Position numbers and translations under genes: made by a program. From Pleodorina starrii (lineage: Eukaryota > Chlorophyta > Chlorophyceae > Chlamydomonadales > Volvocaceae), in the NCBI GenBank assembly GCA_030267565.1, contig BRXU01000004.1:3726501-3790500 (forward strand): a stretch of DNA of 64,000 nucleotides, written 5' to 3'. Under the pieces are notes generated by a model. That model searched no databases and was not told the DNA's origin. It saw nothing but the letters and a program-made list of their open reading frames with translations. Of the stretch, positions 51,301 to 61,677 are shown one piece after another (within the stretch, counting starts at the first letter, position 1; the number at the start of each line of letters is the position of its first letter).

Positions 51301-54300
51301 GGCACTGGCCGAGCGCCTGGTGGCAGTGCCTGCACCTGTACCGCGACGTGGAGGCGCGGCTGGTTTCGGAGCAAGGCCCGTTGGCGCTGCAGCCGCAGCT
51401 GCTGCCCGCCCTGGAGCACATGATGCTGCAGCCCCCCGCGACAGCGGCGGATGTGGACCATTCGGCGGCGGCGGCGGCGGCTCGGGGCGCTTGCGGCGGC
51501 GGCGTGGCGGCGCCGCTGTCGCGCGTGGGACTGCCAGTGGCTGTCTGGGTGATGCACCACGGCGACCAGTTGCCTAGGTTGGTGGCGCAGCAGTGGGGCT
51601 GCCTGCCACTGGGATTTCAGTTGGGCTTTTGGTACGGCACGGTACGGCACACCGGAGGAACAGCTGGCCCGCGTTAGAACGGGTTGCTATTTGCTGGGGG
51701 TCAATGCGGGAAAAAAACCCTCACACGGACGTCACGCGGACGTCCGCGTCCGCATCCGCGTTGCGCTCATTTCGTTCGCTGTCGACAGCCTCCCTCCCTC
51801 CCTCCCTCCCTTCCCCCGTCATGGCCATCCAACTCGCAGCGTCATCGCGGCGGCACTGCCACCCTGGCTGGGCCTGGACGAGAGCGCCGGGAGGAGCACC
51901 CCGCAGCAGGGGGCCGCGTCCGCCGCCGCCGACCTCTCCGCGGCCGCCTGGCCGCCTCGGCAAGTGCTCGACGCCGCGGCAGGCATCGCCGCCAGCGATG
52001 TCGCCGTGTCGGTCGCCACGCGGCTGCTGCAGCGCTGCGTCGAGGCCGGCGCCGGCTCCGCCGGCTGGGGCGCCGCCGGCGCGGACGCCAGCCTCCCCGC
52101 CTCGTCCGGCGCCCGGCTGCAGGTGCGGCTGCTGCAGCTGCTGTCGACATGCTTCGGCATGCGGCCCCAACTTGCGGCCGCGGCGCTGGACGCGGGACTG
52201 CTGGCCAGCACCCGCAGGTTGCTGCTGGACCTCGCCACCGCGGCCGGCCAGGGCAACCCGTGGGCAGCCGGCAGCGTGACGTGGGTGCTGCTGCTGCTGG
52301 CGCAGCTGCTGTTGGCGGTGGTGGTGGTGGCGGGGGAAGGCAGTGGTGGCGGTGGCGGCGTGGCGGGCGGGGGGGGCGGCGCCGGCGGTGTGGGCGGGCC
52401 GGCTGCGTGGGCGGTGGAGGTCCTTTCGGAGGTGTGTCAGCAGCTGGGCAGGGCGGCGGCCAGGGTCCTGGCAGTGCAGCAGCAGCAGCAGCAGCAGCAG
52501 GTGCTGATGCAGACGGCGGCGCGGCCCGGCGAGGGCGTGGGCTGGCAGGATGCCGCAGCGGCGGCGGCGGAAGGCCGCGGCGGCGGTGGCGGGGGCGGTG
52601 CGGGAAGCCGAATGGCGGTGTTTGCCGGACTACGAGCCGCGTGCTTCGAGGCGGCGGCCCTGGGCATTGCGATGGTGAGTGACTGAGGTGATGGTGCTGG
52701 GCCGGGCTGGCGGTCGTTGAAGGTACTTCGCGACAGCGCCTCCGCGCCGAAGAGGGCGATGGCAGTTGCGGGTGTGTGGTTCGCGTCTTCGCAAGCAGCC
52801 CCTTGGTGCGTTGGTGGCCGTGTGGCTGATGCCGGGGCGGCCCTGACGGCCTGAGCGCCTCGCCGCTTCCTCCCGTGCTGCGAACCATCGTTTGCAGGAT
52901 CTGGCCCTCGGTGCCCACGTGCCCGCGGCGGCAGCGCTGGCGGAGAGCGAGGGGGTCCAGCACGCCGCCCGCCTGGCGGTGGCGCAGGCGGCTGAAGCTG
53001 AAGCTGGCGGCGGGGCCGGCGAGGTGAGGGGGGTTCCGACAGGGCAGCGGGGACAGTAAGCTGGCATTATGTGTGGCCGACGAACAATGGGTGTGCGGTC
53101 GATGCGGCCCCGTCGTGGCGCGGCTCCATCGCGACACCAGCGGTGGGCCGTGTGCGCGGGCGGGTGGCTGTGCGGGTGGGTTACTCGGCGCCGCAGCTTC
53201 CTTGCGCGCTTTCCGCTGCAACCTAACGGTGTTACCTGCCCTCGCCGTCGCAAGTCCGTGCAATGGGGTCCCTCCGCTCCACACACACCCCTGTCGCTGG
53301 TGCCAATCCGCAGGCGGCGTGCGCCCCCGCCCCCGCCCCCGCGCTGCTCTACCTCGCGCTGTCCGCCCTGCACCAGTCTGGCGCCAGCGGTGGCTCTGGC
53401 GCCCTGTCCGCCCTGTACAGCCGCGAGGCTGTCGCCGCAGCCGCCGCCGGCGCAGGACACCCGTTCGCCGCCGCCACCACCGCCGCTGCCGGCCAGGCCT
53501 CCGTGGAGTTTCTGGAGGAGCTGCTGCTTCTGACGACAAGGGCAGCGTCGCCTGTGGTTCAGGTCCTGTCCCTGCACTGCCTGTGGCTGCGGCTGGTGCT
53601 GCAACCGGGCGAGCTGGAGGGCCTGCTGGGGGCAGCGGCAGCGGGCGTGATGACCCATGGGTCTGTCGGGTCTGCTGAACGGCGGGAGGAGGCGGGCCGC
53701 GGGGAGCTGGGCCCGGCCCAGCGGCTGGAGCTGCTGTCGTGTACGCTCAGCAACGCAGCCTGCGACGATCTGGCGTGTGTCAGGTGCGCCTCCCCCGGGG
53801 GTTGTTGTAGCGGGAAGGCAAACGTGGCTGGGCGACAGGGCAGCGCGCCACAACAGCTTCTCTTTTGCTGCCAGAAAACAGAGGGGCGATGAAGGTGAGT
53901 TGGAAGCATGGATATATGCGCATACACTCAATGCCACACACGAATGCGGCCGCCGCTCGGCCACCGAGGCTCCCATCTCCCTCTTGACGCTGCAATGCCC
54001 TCCTTTGAGACGCACATGCCTTTCTTGCCCCTATGGCCCCAGGGCGCCTGCCCTGCTGGGCCTAAGCGTCCTGGCTGCCGCCACCCGCGAGCGAGGAGCC
54101 GAGGCGGGCTGCGCCGCCGCGCCCCTGAAGCGCGCCCTGCCCTGGGCGAGGACGCTGCTGCGCCAGGCCGCATCGCGCGTCTGCGCCGCCCACGGCGCCC
54201 ACAGCGGCGTCCGGGCCTTCGGGTCCGCCACCGGCCCGGCAGACGACGGCCGCGGACCGGCTCTACACGGGGAGTTCCTGGCAGCGCTGCAGGGCCTGCC

Positions 54301-55078
54301 TGATCTGGCGTTCCTGCGGTCCCTGTTGGACGTTGCCGCTCGGGCGGCAGCGGCGGCGGCGGTGCCCGGGCCGGAAGCCCGCGGCAAGGCGGCGCCAGTA
54401 GGTGGAGGTGGTGGTGGTGGTGGCAGTGGAAGCGGCGGTGCATTGGGCTGGATTCTGTCGGAGCTGCGCGGCGCTGCGGCGGACGACCTGCTCGTCCAGG
54501 CGTTGCTGCAGCCGCCGCATGCGGCGGTGCAGCCGCTGGCGAATTCGTGCAGCTCCGGTTTGGTACGGCAGGGCCTGTTGGATACAGCCATGCTGGGCCG
54601 GGTTCGCAGCGCGGTGGCCGGCAGGGTGTGGCGCGCACAGCAGCAGCAGCAACAGGGGGCGGCGGCGGCGGCGGGCGCGGGCGTTGCAGGGTGCTTCGGG
54701 TTTGACGGCGCGCTGATGGTGCAGCACTTGCTGCGGCTGTGCGCGGACGTTGAACCGGCGGCGGCGGCGGTGGAGCTCTCGGGACCCACTTGCGGTCCGT
54801 CGATGCCGCTGTGCTGCTCGGACACCTACCGGTCGTGGGTTGTGCCGGCGATGCTGTTGGTGGTTGCGAGTCGGGTGTGGCATTGCGCGGGTGTGAGGGG
54901 GCATTGTGGGTCTGTGGAGGGTATGGACTGGACGGGAGCCGGGGAGGTGCGCCACCGGGGACAGCCTGCGCAGGAGGGCCTCGGGGCGTGGCTGCGAGGC
55001 GGCCCGTTGTCGGGGACGGACGATGAGAGCCTGCTCCGCTGTGTTGATGACCGCTTGAGACCGGTTCGGGCTCCGTGA
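45388..55078 (+). CDS. PRD1/MEI1-like meiotic recombination initiation protein
   Basis: The 15 exons are 45388-45566, 45748-46056, 46241-46564, 46913-47121, 47705-48079, 48200-48600, 48797-49100, 49340-49604, 49935-50530, 50701-50914, 51302-51577, 51840-52674, 52898-53023, 53314-53783 and 54043-55078. They total 5919 nt, 1972 residues, in phase throughout. The N-terminus (HGHSDYLTYTLRYGSG, then AVICLACFLDSLADA) lines up with the start of plant PRD1: a QGHTSTLTLRTGEGG-like segment followed by a CxxC-type motif. The helical repeat body includes LAEYMFEVLRG, parallel to the VADYIFEILR segment of PRD1, plus many Leu/Ala-rich ARM-like helices. PRD1 and its animal relative MEI1 are needed for SPO11-dependent meiotic double-strand breaks. 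The product is longer than plant PRD1 (about 1.3 kb of codons) because of Ala/Gly inserts. I recalled the plant comparison from memory and could not align it. The last 68 codons recur at 61678-61881. Confidence 0.75.
47220..47266 (+). repeat. CCCACCTA tandem repeat in PRD1-like intron
   Basis: Several imperfect copies of CCCACCTA/CCCACC lie in the fourth intron. The same intron has a CGTAT/TGTAT-type repeat at about 47440-47482. Confidence 0.7.
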
Positions 55079-55287
55079 TGCAGGCCCTACATCGGTGTCT
55101 GGCGCAATGTACATGCGTGTAAATATTTGTCTCAGGTTATTCCTTCCCCGGTTATTGGGCCAAGGTCCCGCAGCATGGAAGATCCATGCGCATGCGATTG
55201 TTCCGAATCCAAATCCAAAGGACAGTTTCGAACAGAGGACCACCCCCAAAAAACAAGCGCCAAGCTATAGATCAAATGACACCTGCT
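54875..55287 (+). repeat. 413-bp direct repeat, left copy (PRD1-like 3' end)
   Basis: This covers the last 68 codons of the PRD1-like gene, its stop, a TGTAA signal and about 200 bp of 3' flank. The same sequence lies at 61678-62090 in the same orientation, a constant 6803 bp away. By eye I find only a couple of substitutions (for example GCGCGGGTG versus GCGTGGGTG, and AAAAAACAAG versus AAAACACAAG). Both edges are abrupt. Confidence 0.92.
55118..55122 (+). terminator. TGTAA polyadenylation signal, PRD1-like gene
   Basis: TGTAA 40 bp after the stop codon at 55078. It is duplicated at 61921-61925 in the second copy of the 413-bp repeat. Confidence 0.6.
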
Positions 55288-55933
55288 AAACTCTGTCGGT
55301 GCCGTATTTGGGCCAGCTGAGAAAAATGGACCGCAAACATTCATTTTAGCGACTTAAGATGTCATTCGCGGCGCGTTTACATCGTAATAATACGTACTAT
55401 CAGTTGTATGAATGCGGCAGCGATGGGCTTAAGCTTTGGCGACAAATGAGAGCGCCAAAAATTTGGGCTGAAAACGAGGGGTTCCCTGATTTGGGCCACC
55501 AAAGAAAAGTTGGTCCAACAGCGCCTAATCCTCATAATTCCGCCATCCCTCTACAGCGTCATAAAAGAATATATGTCTAAACAAATTGGCAAGCCTCTTG
55601 TAGCCGGTTTGCCGCCTCCGACCGCGCGATGGAGACCACTCGCCATGCCCAGTCTGCTGCCGAAGGAAATGAAGACCCAAACAGCGGCCAGAACACACCA
55701 GAACCACATGACAACACCAATGCAAATGAAAGAACACGGGGATACAGTTCGTGTCTTCGACGTTTGCGGTACACGACATTCACGAAGAGCGGGGGTCCCG
55801 AGCACACGGAAACACCTGTCCTCTTGAGCAGTGCAGTTACAACGCCACAATGCGGGGCGTAAGCTATCGTACACACATGAATGCCACCACAATCTAGTAC
55901 ATCATCCTACGAAAATCTATACTGTCGTACATC
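55288..55933. other. Left part of the inserted segment, no gene recognised
   Basis: This begins exactly where the 413-bp repeat ends. It is AT-richer than the flanking genes. Short overlapping frames occur on both strands, none with a recognisable domain. It may be the 3' flank of the minus-strand coiled-coil reading frame, or remnant mobile DNA. Confidence 0.4.
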
Positions 55934-57061
55934 TCAGTGCCCATCCTTGTTCCCGGGGCCGTCACCGCCGGATTCCTCGCTCTCACCCTCGCTCTCACCA
56001 CCACTGTTCTCCGCCACGCCCTCCTCGCTCTCCGTCTCTGACTCCAGCTCCTCGCCGCTGCTGTCCGACTCGCCCAGCACCGCGTACTCGTTGTCATTGT
56101 ACCTGCTGTTCTTGCCCCGTGTCGCCCTGGCCGTGCGCGCCTGGGGTGCCTCCTCCACCGCGTCGCTGTCTTCCCCACCGGCTGGGTCAGCTGTGCCAAC
56201 GAGCGCCGCTGCTCCACGCCCTCCGCCCCGTGCACCACGACCTCCTCCACGGCCGCGGCCACGGCCGCGCCCGCGGGCCGTGTCCACGTGAGCAGCCAAA
56301 GCAGTTGTACCATCGCCCACACCCGCCCTGCCGCCCCGGCCACGACCTCGTCCGCGGCCCTTGCTGCGTCCCCTCCGCTCCCCACGCGCCCACGCCGCTT
56401 CCGCCTCCAGCTCTCGCTGCAGTCGCTTCTGTTCCCGCTCCTGCTTACGCTGTTGCTTTTGGGCTTCGCGCTGCACCTTGCGTTTGGCTGCCTCCTCCTT
56501 CCTGCCAGCTGCTTTAGCAGTCCTTGCAGCTGCAGCTTCCTCCTTCATGGCAACATCCTGCCGCGCCTTTTCCAGCGCTTCTGCTGCCGTCCAGTGCATG
56601 GCGCCTTTATTGCGTTTCTCGATGACGCGCTGACGCAGGGCCTCGTCAACCCGGTCGGCCGGTCCAATCAACCGCAGCGGCGCCGCCTCCGGCCCCGCGG
56701 GCACTGCGGCGGCGGCGGCGGCTGCGCCCTGCGCCGCCGCCTCCGGCCCCGCGGGCACTGCAGCGGCGGCGGCTGCGCCCTGCGCCGCTGCTACTGCCGC
56801 TGCCCGCCCTGCTGCCGCCGCTGCCGCTGCTAGTCCCACTGCCCCGCCACCCGACGCCGCTCGCAGGCGTCCCAGGGGCAGCAGCGGCACGTGCACTGCC
56901 AGGAACGGCTGACCTGTCCCTGACCCGTTGGACCCAGCCGCTGCTGCAGCGAGCAAGTCGAGGCCGTGAAGGCGCATGGGGCTGCGCCGTGCTGGGAGCC
57001 TGCGGTCTTGGTCACCTTGCAGCAAGTCCTGTGGGTGGTCCGTTCCGGTCATCTCCACGTC
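55934..57061 (-). pseudogene. Charged coiled-coil/RG-rich reading frame, cut by retrotransposon
   Basis: This open frame of 376 codons on the minus strand (first internal ATG at 57052) is the downstream part of a longer frame. The upstream part (ATG at 61599) lies across the retrotransposon at 61489-61599. The frame is preserved if the element and one ACGTC copy are disregarded. It encodes an Ala-rich stretch with a duplicated AAAAVPAGPEAA unit, then a basic coiled coil (around HWTAAEALEKARQDVAMKEE and QKQQRKQEREQKRLQRELEA). An Arg-Gly repeat and an acidic Ser/Glu tail with SRYNDNEYAVLGESDSSGEE complete it. The helix of Lys/Arg/Glu/Ala after ALEKARQDV recalls the C-terminal tail of pogo-like DDE transposases, but no catalytic domain is present, so that is speculation. 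It could equally be a nuclear or RNA-binding host protein. Confidence 0.55.
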
Positions 57062-57498
57062 TGTTGTATCACGCGTACTCGTTAGCTGCTCTCTCTGGCA
57101 CCCTGACCCGTCTGCCTGACCTTACTCTGTATTTCGGCCGTCCATCTGACTGTGGCCGTTTCATCTGTCTAACTGTTAACTGTTTATCCTGTTTAGGTAC
57201 TGAACCGTGTCTGCACCGGTTCCTCTCCTGAGAGATTTATATAAGCATTCTGGCTTATATGGCGTTATCTGTATATCGCTGGTCGCTGCGTTCCTGGTTT
57301 CTGAACCGGACCTGCGGGTTAAGGTGTCTGTAATACCTGCCTCGTCAAAAGGCACCGTCCCCACGTTTCAGGGGTACGTTCAAACGTCTAAACTGACGCT
57401 CCGTCGCTGTACGGATGGTATAAAGACTCTGGTCTTTCCTTAACCGGTGAATGTTATCACCACCTTTCGGACTCACACTTAAGACCTTACATACAACA
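57062..57498 (+). repeat. Left outer LTR (437 bp)
   Basis: It starts TGTTGTATCACGCG and ends CTTACATACAACA, with TG...CA ends and short terminal inverted repeats. A TATA-like TTTATATAAGC at about 57235-57245 could be its promoter. It looks identical to 61047-61483. Confidence 0.9.
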
Positions 57499-57500
57499 AC

Positions 57501-57512
57501 TGGTATCGAGAC
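57501..57512 (+). other. Primer-binding-site-like sequence
   Basis: TGGTATCGAGAC begins 2 bp after the left LTR, in the usual PBS position, and its first seven bases match the initiator-Met tRNA PBS (TGGTATC). The same motif in reverse orientation flanks the leader segments near 58046-58065 and 59308-59333. Confidence 0.6.
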
Positions 57513-58066
57513 TTACGAGCGACGTGCGACGGCAATAAAATAGCAGCCGAGGTATCAGGACGACGTCGTTTGCACGTGCGGTAATGATGCATTTGTAATT
57601 GCAACTCGTGCAATGATGAAGGGGTAAACCAGACTGTATGACCTCCCAAATCAGCAGAGGTAATAGAACGGCCAGACGTCGCAAATAAATTACACAGAGG
57701 GTCGAAACCAGCGCGAACCGGCACCAGACGTGAGCGAGACAGTGAGCGCAGTGCGGACAGTAATGATGCGGCAGATGGTAGTCGTTTACCACGACAGAAA
57801 CAGCTGCAGAAAACACTGAACGGTTTAGCAACGAGGCAGTGCCTAAAACACTGACCAACAACAAGCCGTATCAGATAATATACAACTGTTGATAGTCAGA
57901 TAAAATACACTAGCTTCGTGCGTAATAACACATACCCGTCTCTTCAATGGCGTTGCGAAGAGAGGTCATATGGTCCATTTTTTTTTGTTGCGCAGAAGCG
58001 TTGCGACAGAAGCGTTGCGACGGAAGCGTAGCGAGAGGTAGGAACGCCGTCTCGATACCAGTTGTT
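57513..58066 (-). repeat. Retroelement leader segment, copy 1 (reverse orientation)
   Basis: This roughly 555-bp segment closely matches 58772-59327 with scattered substitutions. In minus orientation it starts with the PBS region and leader. Here it is joined at 58066 to the end of the RT fragment and at 57513 to the plus-strand PBS, so it is out of normal context at both ends. Confidence 0.75.
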
Positions 58067-59209
58067 GCTGAATTTACGGAAGTAATTTGTCAATCCCAAG
58101 AACTTACGAAGGTCCTGGATATTGGTAGGCCAGTCGCGAACGGCAGCGACTTTACATGGGCCCATGCGAATACCGTCAGCAGAGATGACATGGCCCAGGT
58201 ATTCGACCTGACATTGCACCCAGTGGCACTTGGAGCGTTTGGCATACAATTGCTGTTGCCGGAGGATGTCGAAGACCAGACGGAGGTGTTGCAGATGTTC
58301 CTCACGGGTCTTAGAGAAGACCAGAATGTCGTCCAGATAGCATACGACACATTTGTCGATGTACGGCCTGAAAATACGGTCCACAAAGGCTTGGAACGTA
58401 GCAGGAGCGTTAACTAAGCCAAATAAAATGGGTTGAATCCGAAGATTCAAAGACGTTTCAGTGGTCGCAGAAATAAAGTCATGGCTAGCGCCGGTGTCCG
58501 CCAGAGTGGGCAGCGAGAGCCCAGAGGTGCGCGTAGCAATGAGGGGGAGGTGTCCATCTGTTGCAGAGGCAGTCACTGGAACAGACAGACTTGACAGACA
58601 AGGCACAGCGTTAACAGGACCGGAAACAGAAGGCGGATCGAACCAGACTTCAGCAGAGTACGGAACTCCCGGCAATGCAACAGGCTGTCCCGAAACATCG
58701 ATCCCATTAAACAACTGAGTCCCAGCAGGAAAGATATTTATTCGCGTCATACCTCGCAGTAGTTGTAGAGATTTACGAACGACGTGCGACGGCAATAAAA
58801 TAGCAGCCGCGGTATCAGGACGACGTCGTTTGCACGTGCGGTAATGATGCATTTGTAATTGCAACTCGTGCAATGATGAAGGGGTAAACCAGACTGTATG
58901 ACCTCCCAAATCAGCAAAGGTAATAGAACGGCCAGACGTCGCGAATAAATTACACAGAGGGTCGAAACCAGCGCGAACCGGCACCAGACGTGAGCGAGGC
59001 AGTGAGCGCAGTGCGGACAGTAATGATGCGGCAGATGGTAGTCGTTTACCACGACAGAAACAGCTGCAGAAAACACTGAACGGTTTAGCAACGAGGCAGT
59101 GCCTACGACACTGACCAACAACAGGCCGTATCAGATAATATATACAGCTGTTGACAGTCAGATAAAATACACTAGCTCCGTGCGTAATAACACATACCCG
59201 TCTCTTCAA
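57944..59209 (-). pseudogene. Retroelement protease-reverse transcriptase fragment
   Basis: One open frame on the minus strand covers a leader segment, an aspartic protease motif (LADTGASHDFIS, near 58500) and part of a reverse transcriptase. The RT begins abruptly at FGLVNAPATFQAFVD and includes the catalytic CYLDDILVFSKT (about 58320-58350), VEYLGHVISADGI and FLGLTNYFRKF. Protease is fused to RT at about 58440 with the N-terminal part of RT deleted, and RT is fused at 58066 to the start of a second leader segment. These are Ty3/Gypsy sequences. RNase H and the rest of pol are absent, so this is an internally deleted remnant. No convincing start codon was identified: the frame opens with a TTG. 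Confidence 0.85.
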
Positions 59210-59327
59210 TGGCGTTGCGAAGAGAGGTCATATGGTCCATTTTTTTTGTTGCGCAGAAGCGTTGCGACAGAAGCGTTGCGACGGAAGCGTAGCGAGAGGT
59301 AGGAACGCCGTCTCGATACCAGTTGTT
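58772..59327 (-). repeat. Retroelement leader segment, copy 2 (reverse orientation)
   Basis: This matches 57513-58066. In the minus direction it follows the inverted LTR and its PBS, the normal order for the 5' part of an element, and runs into the protease-RT fragment. Confidence 0.75.
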
Positions 59328-59342
59328 ATACGTTGATTGAGT

Positions 59343-59779
59343 TGTTATATATAAGGTATTAAGTGTAAGTCTGAAAGGTGGTGAAAACATTCACCGGTTA
59401 AGGAAAGACCAGAGTCTTTATACCATCCGTACAGTGACGGAGCGTCAGTTTGGACGCTTGAACGTACCCCTGAAACGTGGGGACGGTGCCTTTTGACGAG
59501 GCAGGTATTACAGACACCTTAACCCGCAGGTCCGGTTCAGAAACCAGGAACGCAGCGACCAGCGATATACAGATAACGCCATATAAGCCAGAATGCTTAT
59601 ATAAATCTCTCAGGAGAGGAACCGATGCAGACACGGTTCAGTACCTAAACAGGATAGGCAGTTAACAGTTAGACAGATGAAACGGCCACAGTCAGATGGA
59701 CGGCCGATATACAGAGTAAGGTCAGACAAACGGGTCAGAGTGGCAGAAAGAGCAGCCAATGAGCACGAGTGATACAACA
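59343..59779 (-). repeat. Inverted, diverged internal LTR (437 bp)
   Basis: This is the same length as the outer LTRs but in reverse orientation, and it differs at many positions. Its plus-strand start reads TGTTATATATAAGGTATTAA where the outer LTRs would read TGTTGTATGTAAGGTCTTAA. Integrase plus purine tract lie on one side and a PBS on the other, so it sits between the 3' end of one element and the 5' end of another. Confidence 0.88.
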
Positions 59780-59780
59780 A

Positions 59781-60881
59781 CTATCCCCCCTCAGGACGCT
59801 GCGTCCCCGCAGCGTCACGTGCAGCGGCAAGGGTGTCGGCCAGGTCCGGGGTAAAATTCTTTTCTGGTTCCCAGCTGTTGTGTTCAGAGGTATATCCAGC
59901 CCACTTCACGAGGTATTCCCGAACATTGCGGAAACGGCGGCCCGAACGGATTCGACGAACACGAAAATCAAGGATTCGCTCAACGCGATACAGTGCATCC
60001 TTATTGTCGTAGGCAATGGGGCCAGGTTCCACGGGATCAACCGGAGGTTGACCATGATACGGACGAATCAGTGACACATGAAACGTACTGCGAATACGGA
60101 ACTCTGGTGGAAGCTGAAGTTCCACAGCGACTGGTCCCACCATGCGTATGACAGGATATGGGCCTACCCAACGGGGTAACAGCTTACGTGGACCGGTTAC
60201 TTGACCTCGCAGATGCTTCGTACTCAACATGGCAAGTTGACCCGGTTTGAAGGACAGATCCTTCTTGTTGCGGTTGTAGTACAGTTCCGCACGCTGCTGG
60301 GCAGCGTCCAAGCAGGACTTGGCTTCTTCTATTCTTGACACAAAGGATTTGACGAAGATTTTTGCAGCAGGGACTGGCAGATCCAGCTCTCTCCAGACGG
60401 GTAACGCGGGATTAAAACCATAGTTCAGAAAGAACGGGCTGCGACCGGTGGATCGGTTGACTGCATTGTTCATGGCAAATTCAGCAGCTGCCAGATACGT
60501 ATCCCAAGCAGTGGGGTTACGAGTAGCAAAATTGCGCAGTACATCGCCCAGAGTGCGATTAACCCGTTCAGTCTGACCATCAGTCTGAGGATGGTATGCG
60601 GTTGACAGATTAACGCGCATATTTAGTAACGTACCGAGCGCACCCCAAAACTTACTCCCAAACTGTGGACCGCGGTCAGACACCACGTTCTTAGGGACAC
60701 CATGGAGGCGTACGACATTGTCGAAAAACAGACGGGCTGTTTGCTCGGCAGTACAGGTAGTGGTGGTGGGTGCCAGATGCACCATCTTAGTCAGGCGGTC
60801 CACCAAAACTAAGATCGCATCGTATCCCCCCTCAGATTTGGGGAGCGCAACCACAAAGTCAAGCGAAACGCTGTCCCAAGG
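59781..60881 (-). pseudogene. Retroelement integrase core with C-terminal chromodomain
   Basis: An open frame on the minus strand encodes the Ty3/Gypsy integrase core and C-terminus. The three catalytic acidic residues are present, in SLDFVVALPKS, VSDRGPQFGSKFW and YHPQTDGQTERVNRTL. The linker domain (LRGQVTGPRKLLPRWVGPYP; FHVSLIRPYHGQPP) follows. A chromodomain comes last (YRVERILDFRVRR, then REYLVKWAGYTSEHNSWEPE), ending at a stop next to the inverted LTR. The chromodomain marks it as a chromovirus-type plant/algal retrotransposon; such domains are thought to steer integration to particular chromatin. The N-terminal zinc-binding part and everything upstream in pol are missing, because the frame ends at the inversion junction near 60881-60898. 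Confidence 0.9.
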
Positions 60882-60898
60882 TGCGGAGGTATTTCCAC

Positions 60899-61044
60899 AA
60901 TGTTCGGGAATACCTCGTGAAGTGCGCTGGATATACCTCTGAACACAACAGCTGGGAACCAGAAAAGAATTTCACCCCGGACCTGGCCGACGCCCTTGTC
61001 GCTGCACGTGACGCTGCGGGGACGCAGCGTCCTGAGGGGGGATA
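60899..61044 (+). pseudogene. Plus-strand end of integrase chromodomain
   Basis: This frame begins at NVREYLVKCAGYTSEHNSW and runs to the stop TAG just before the right LTR. It is nearly the same as the end of the minus-strand integrase (Lys-Trp-Ala there, Lys-Cys-Ala here). It is the only piece of pol that agrees in orientation with the outer LTRs. Confidence 0.85.
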
Positions 61045-61046
61045 GT

Positions 61047-61483
61047 TGTTGTATCACGCGTACTCGTTAGCTGCTCTCTCTGGCACCCTGACCCGTCTGC
61101 CTGACCTTACTCTGTATTTCGGCCGTCCATCTGACTGTGGCCGTTTCATCTGTCTAACTGTTAACTGTTTATCCTGTTTAGGTACTGAACCGTGTCTGCA
61201 CCGGTTCCTCTCCTGAGAGATTTATATAAGCATTCTGGCTTATATGGCGTTATCTGTATATCGCTGGTCGCTGCGTTCCTGGTTTCTGAACCGGACCTGC
61301 GGGTTAAGGTGTCTGTAATACCTGCCTCGTCAAAAGGCACCGTCCCCACGTTTCAGGGGTACGTTCAAACGTCTAAACTGACGCTCCGTCGCTGTACGGA
61401 TGGTATAAAGACTCTGGTCTTTCCTTAACCGGTGAATGTTATCACCACCTTTCGGACTCACACTTAAGACCTTACATACAACA
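61047..61483 (+). repeat. Right outer LTR (437 bp)
   Basis: Same length and, as far as I can compare by eye, same sequence as 57062-57498. It is followed directly by the second ACGTC of the target duplication. Confidence 0.9.
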
Positions 61484-61488
61484 ACGTC

Positions 61489-61599
61489 CACCTGCCCGGT
61501 GCGCAGTGGCGAGCGCGTGACATGGCCAAAGCCCGTGCTCCGTTGGGAAGCTGAGGTTTTGATCGCCACCCCCATCAGTGTCCAGACCGTCCTATCCAT
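61489..61599 (-). pseudogene. 5' part of the interrupted coiled-coil reading frame
   Basis: The 37 codons from the ATG at 61599 down to the target duplication are in frame with 57061-55934. The frame is open upstream of this ATG to about 61650, so the true start is uncertain. The 413-bp repeat begins 28 bp further right, which may mean the original 5' end is missing. Confidence 0.5.
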
Positions 61600-61677
61600 C
61601 AGCCCCACCCGCCGCAGCGGCCGCGGCCACCGCCACCCCTTCCACAGCACGCATTACCGGCGGGCTGGGTGGGGGAA

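Larger units (their letters stand above)
57062..61483 (+). mobile_element. Rearranged Ty3/Gypsy chromodomain LTR retrotransposon
   Basis: This 4.42-kb insertion is bounded by two plus-orientation 437-bp LTRs (57062-57498 and 61047-61483), each starting TGTTGTAT and ending ATACAACA. It is flanked by the 5-bp target duplication ACGTC (57057-57061 and 61484-61488). A primer-binding-site-like TGGTATCGAGAC follows the left LTR, and a purine tract (GAGGGGGGATAG) precedes the right one. Inside, almost everything is in the opposite orientation: duplicated leader segments, a protease-RT fragment, a third inverted LTR (59343-59779) and an integrase-chromodomain frame. Only the last part of the chromodomain (60899-61044) is in plus orientation. 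The outer LTRs look identical to me, suggesting a recent insertion. The copy cannot be autonomous: most of RT-RNase H, and any complete gag-pol, is missing. Confidence 0.9.

Noticed and set aside
51842..53539. 565-codon minus-strand frame
   Set aside because: Antisense to PRD1-like exons 12-14; composition is dominated by Arg/Pro/Ala typical of the complement of Ala/Gly codons.
60718..61057. Overlapping frames in both strands at the integrase junction as a separate gene
   Set aside because: They are explained by an inverted copy and a direct copy of the same integrase end meeting at about 60881-60898.
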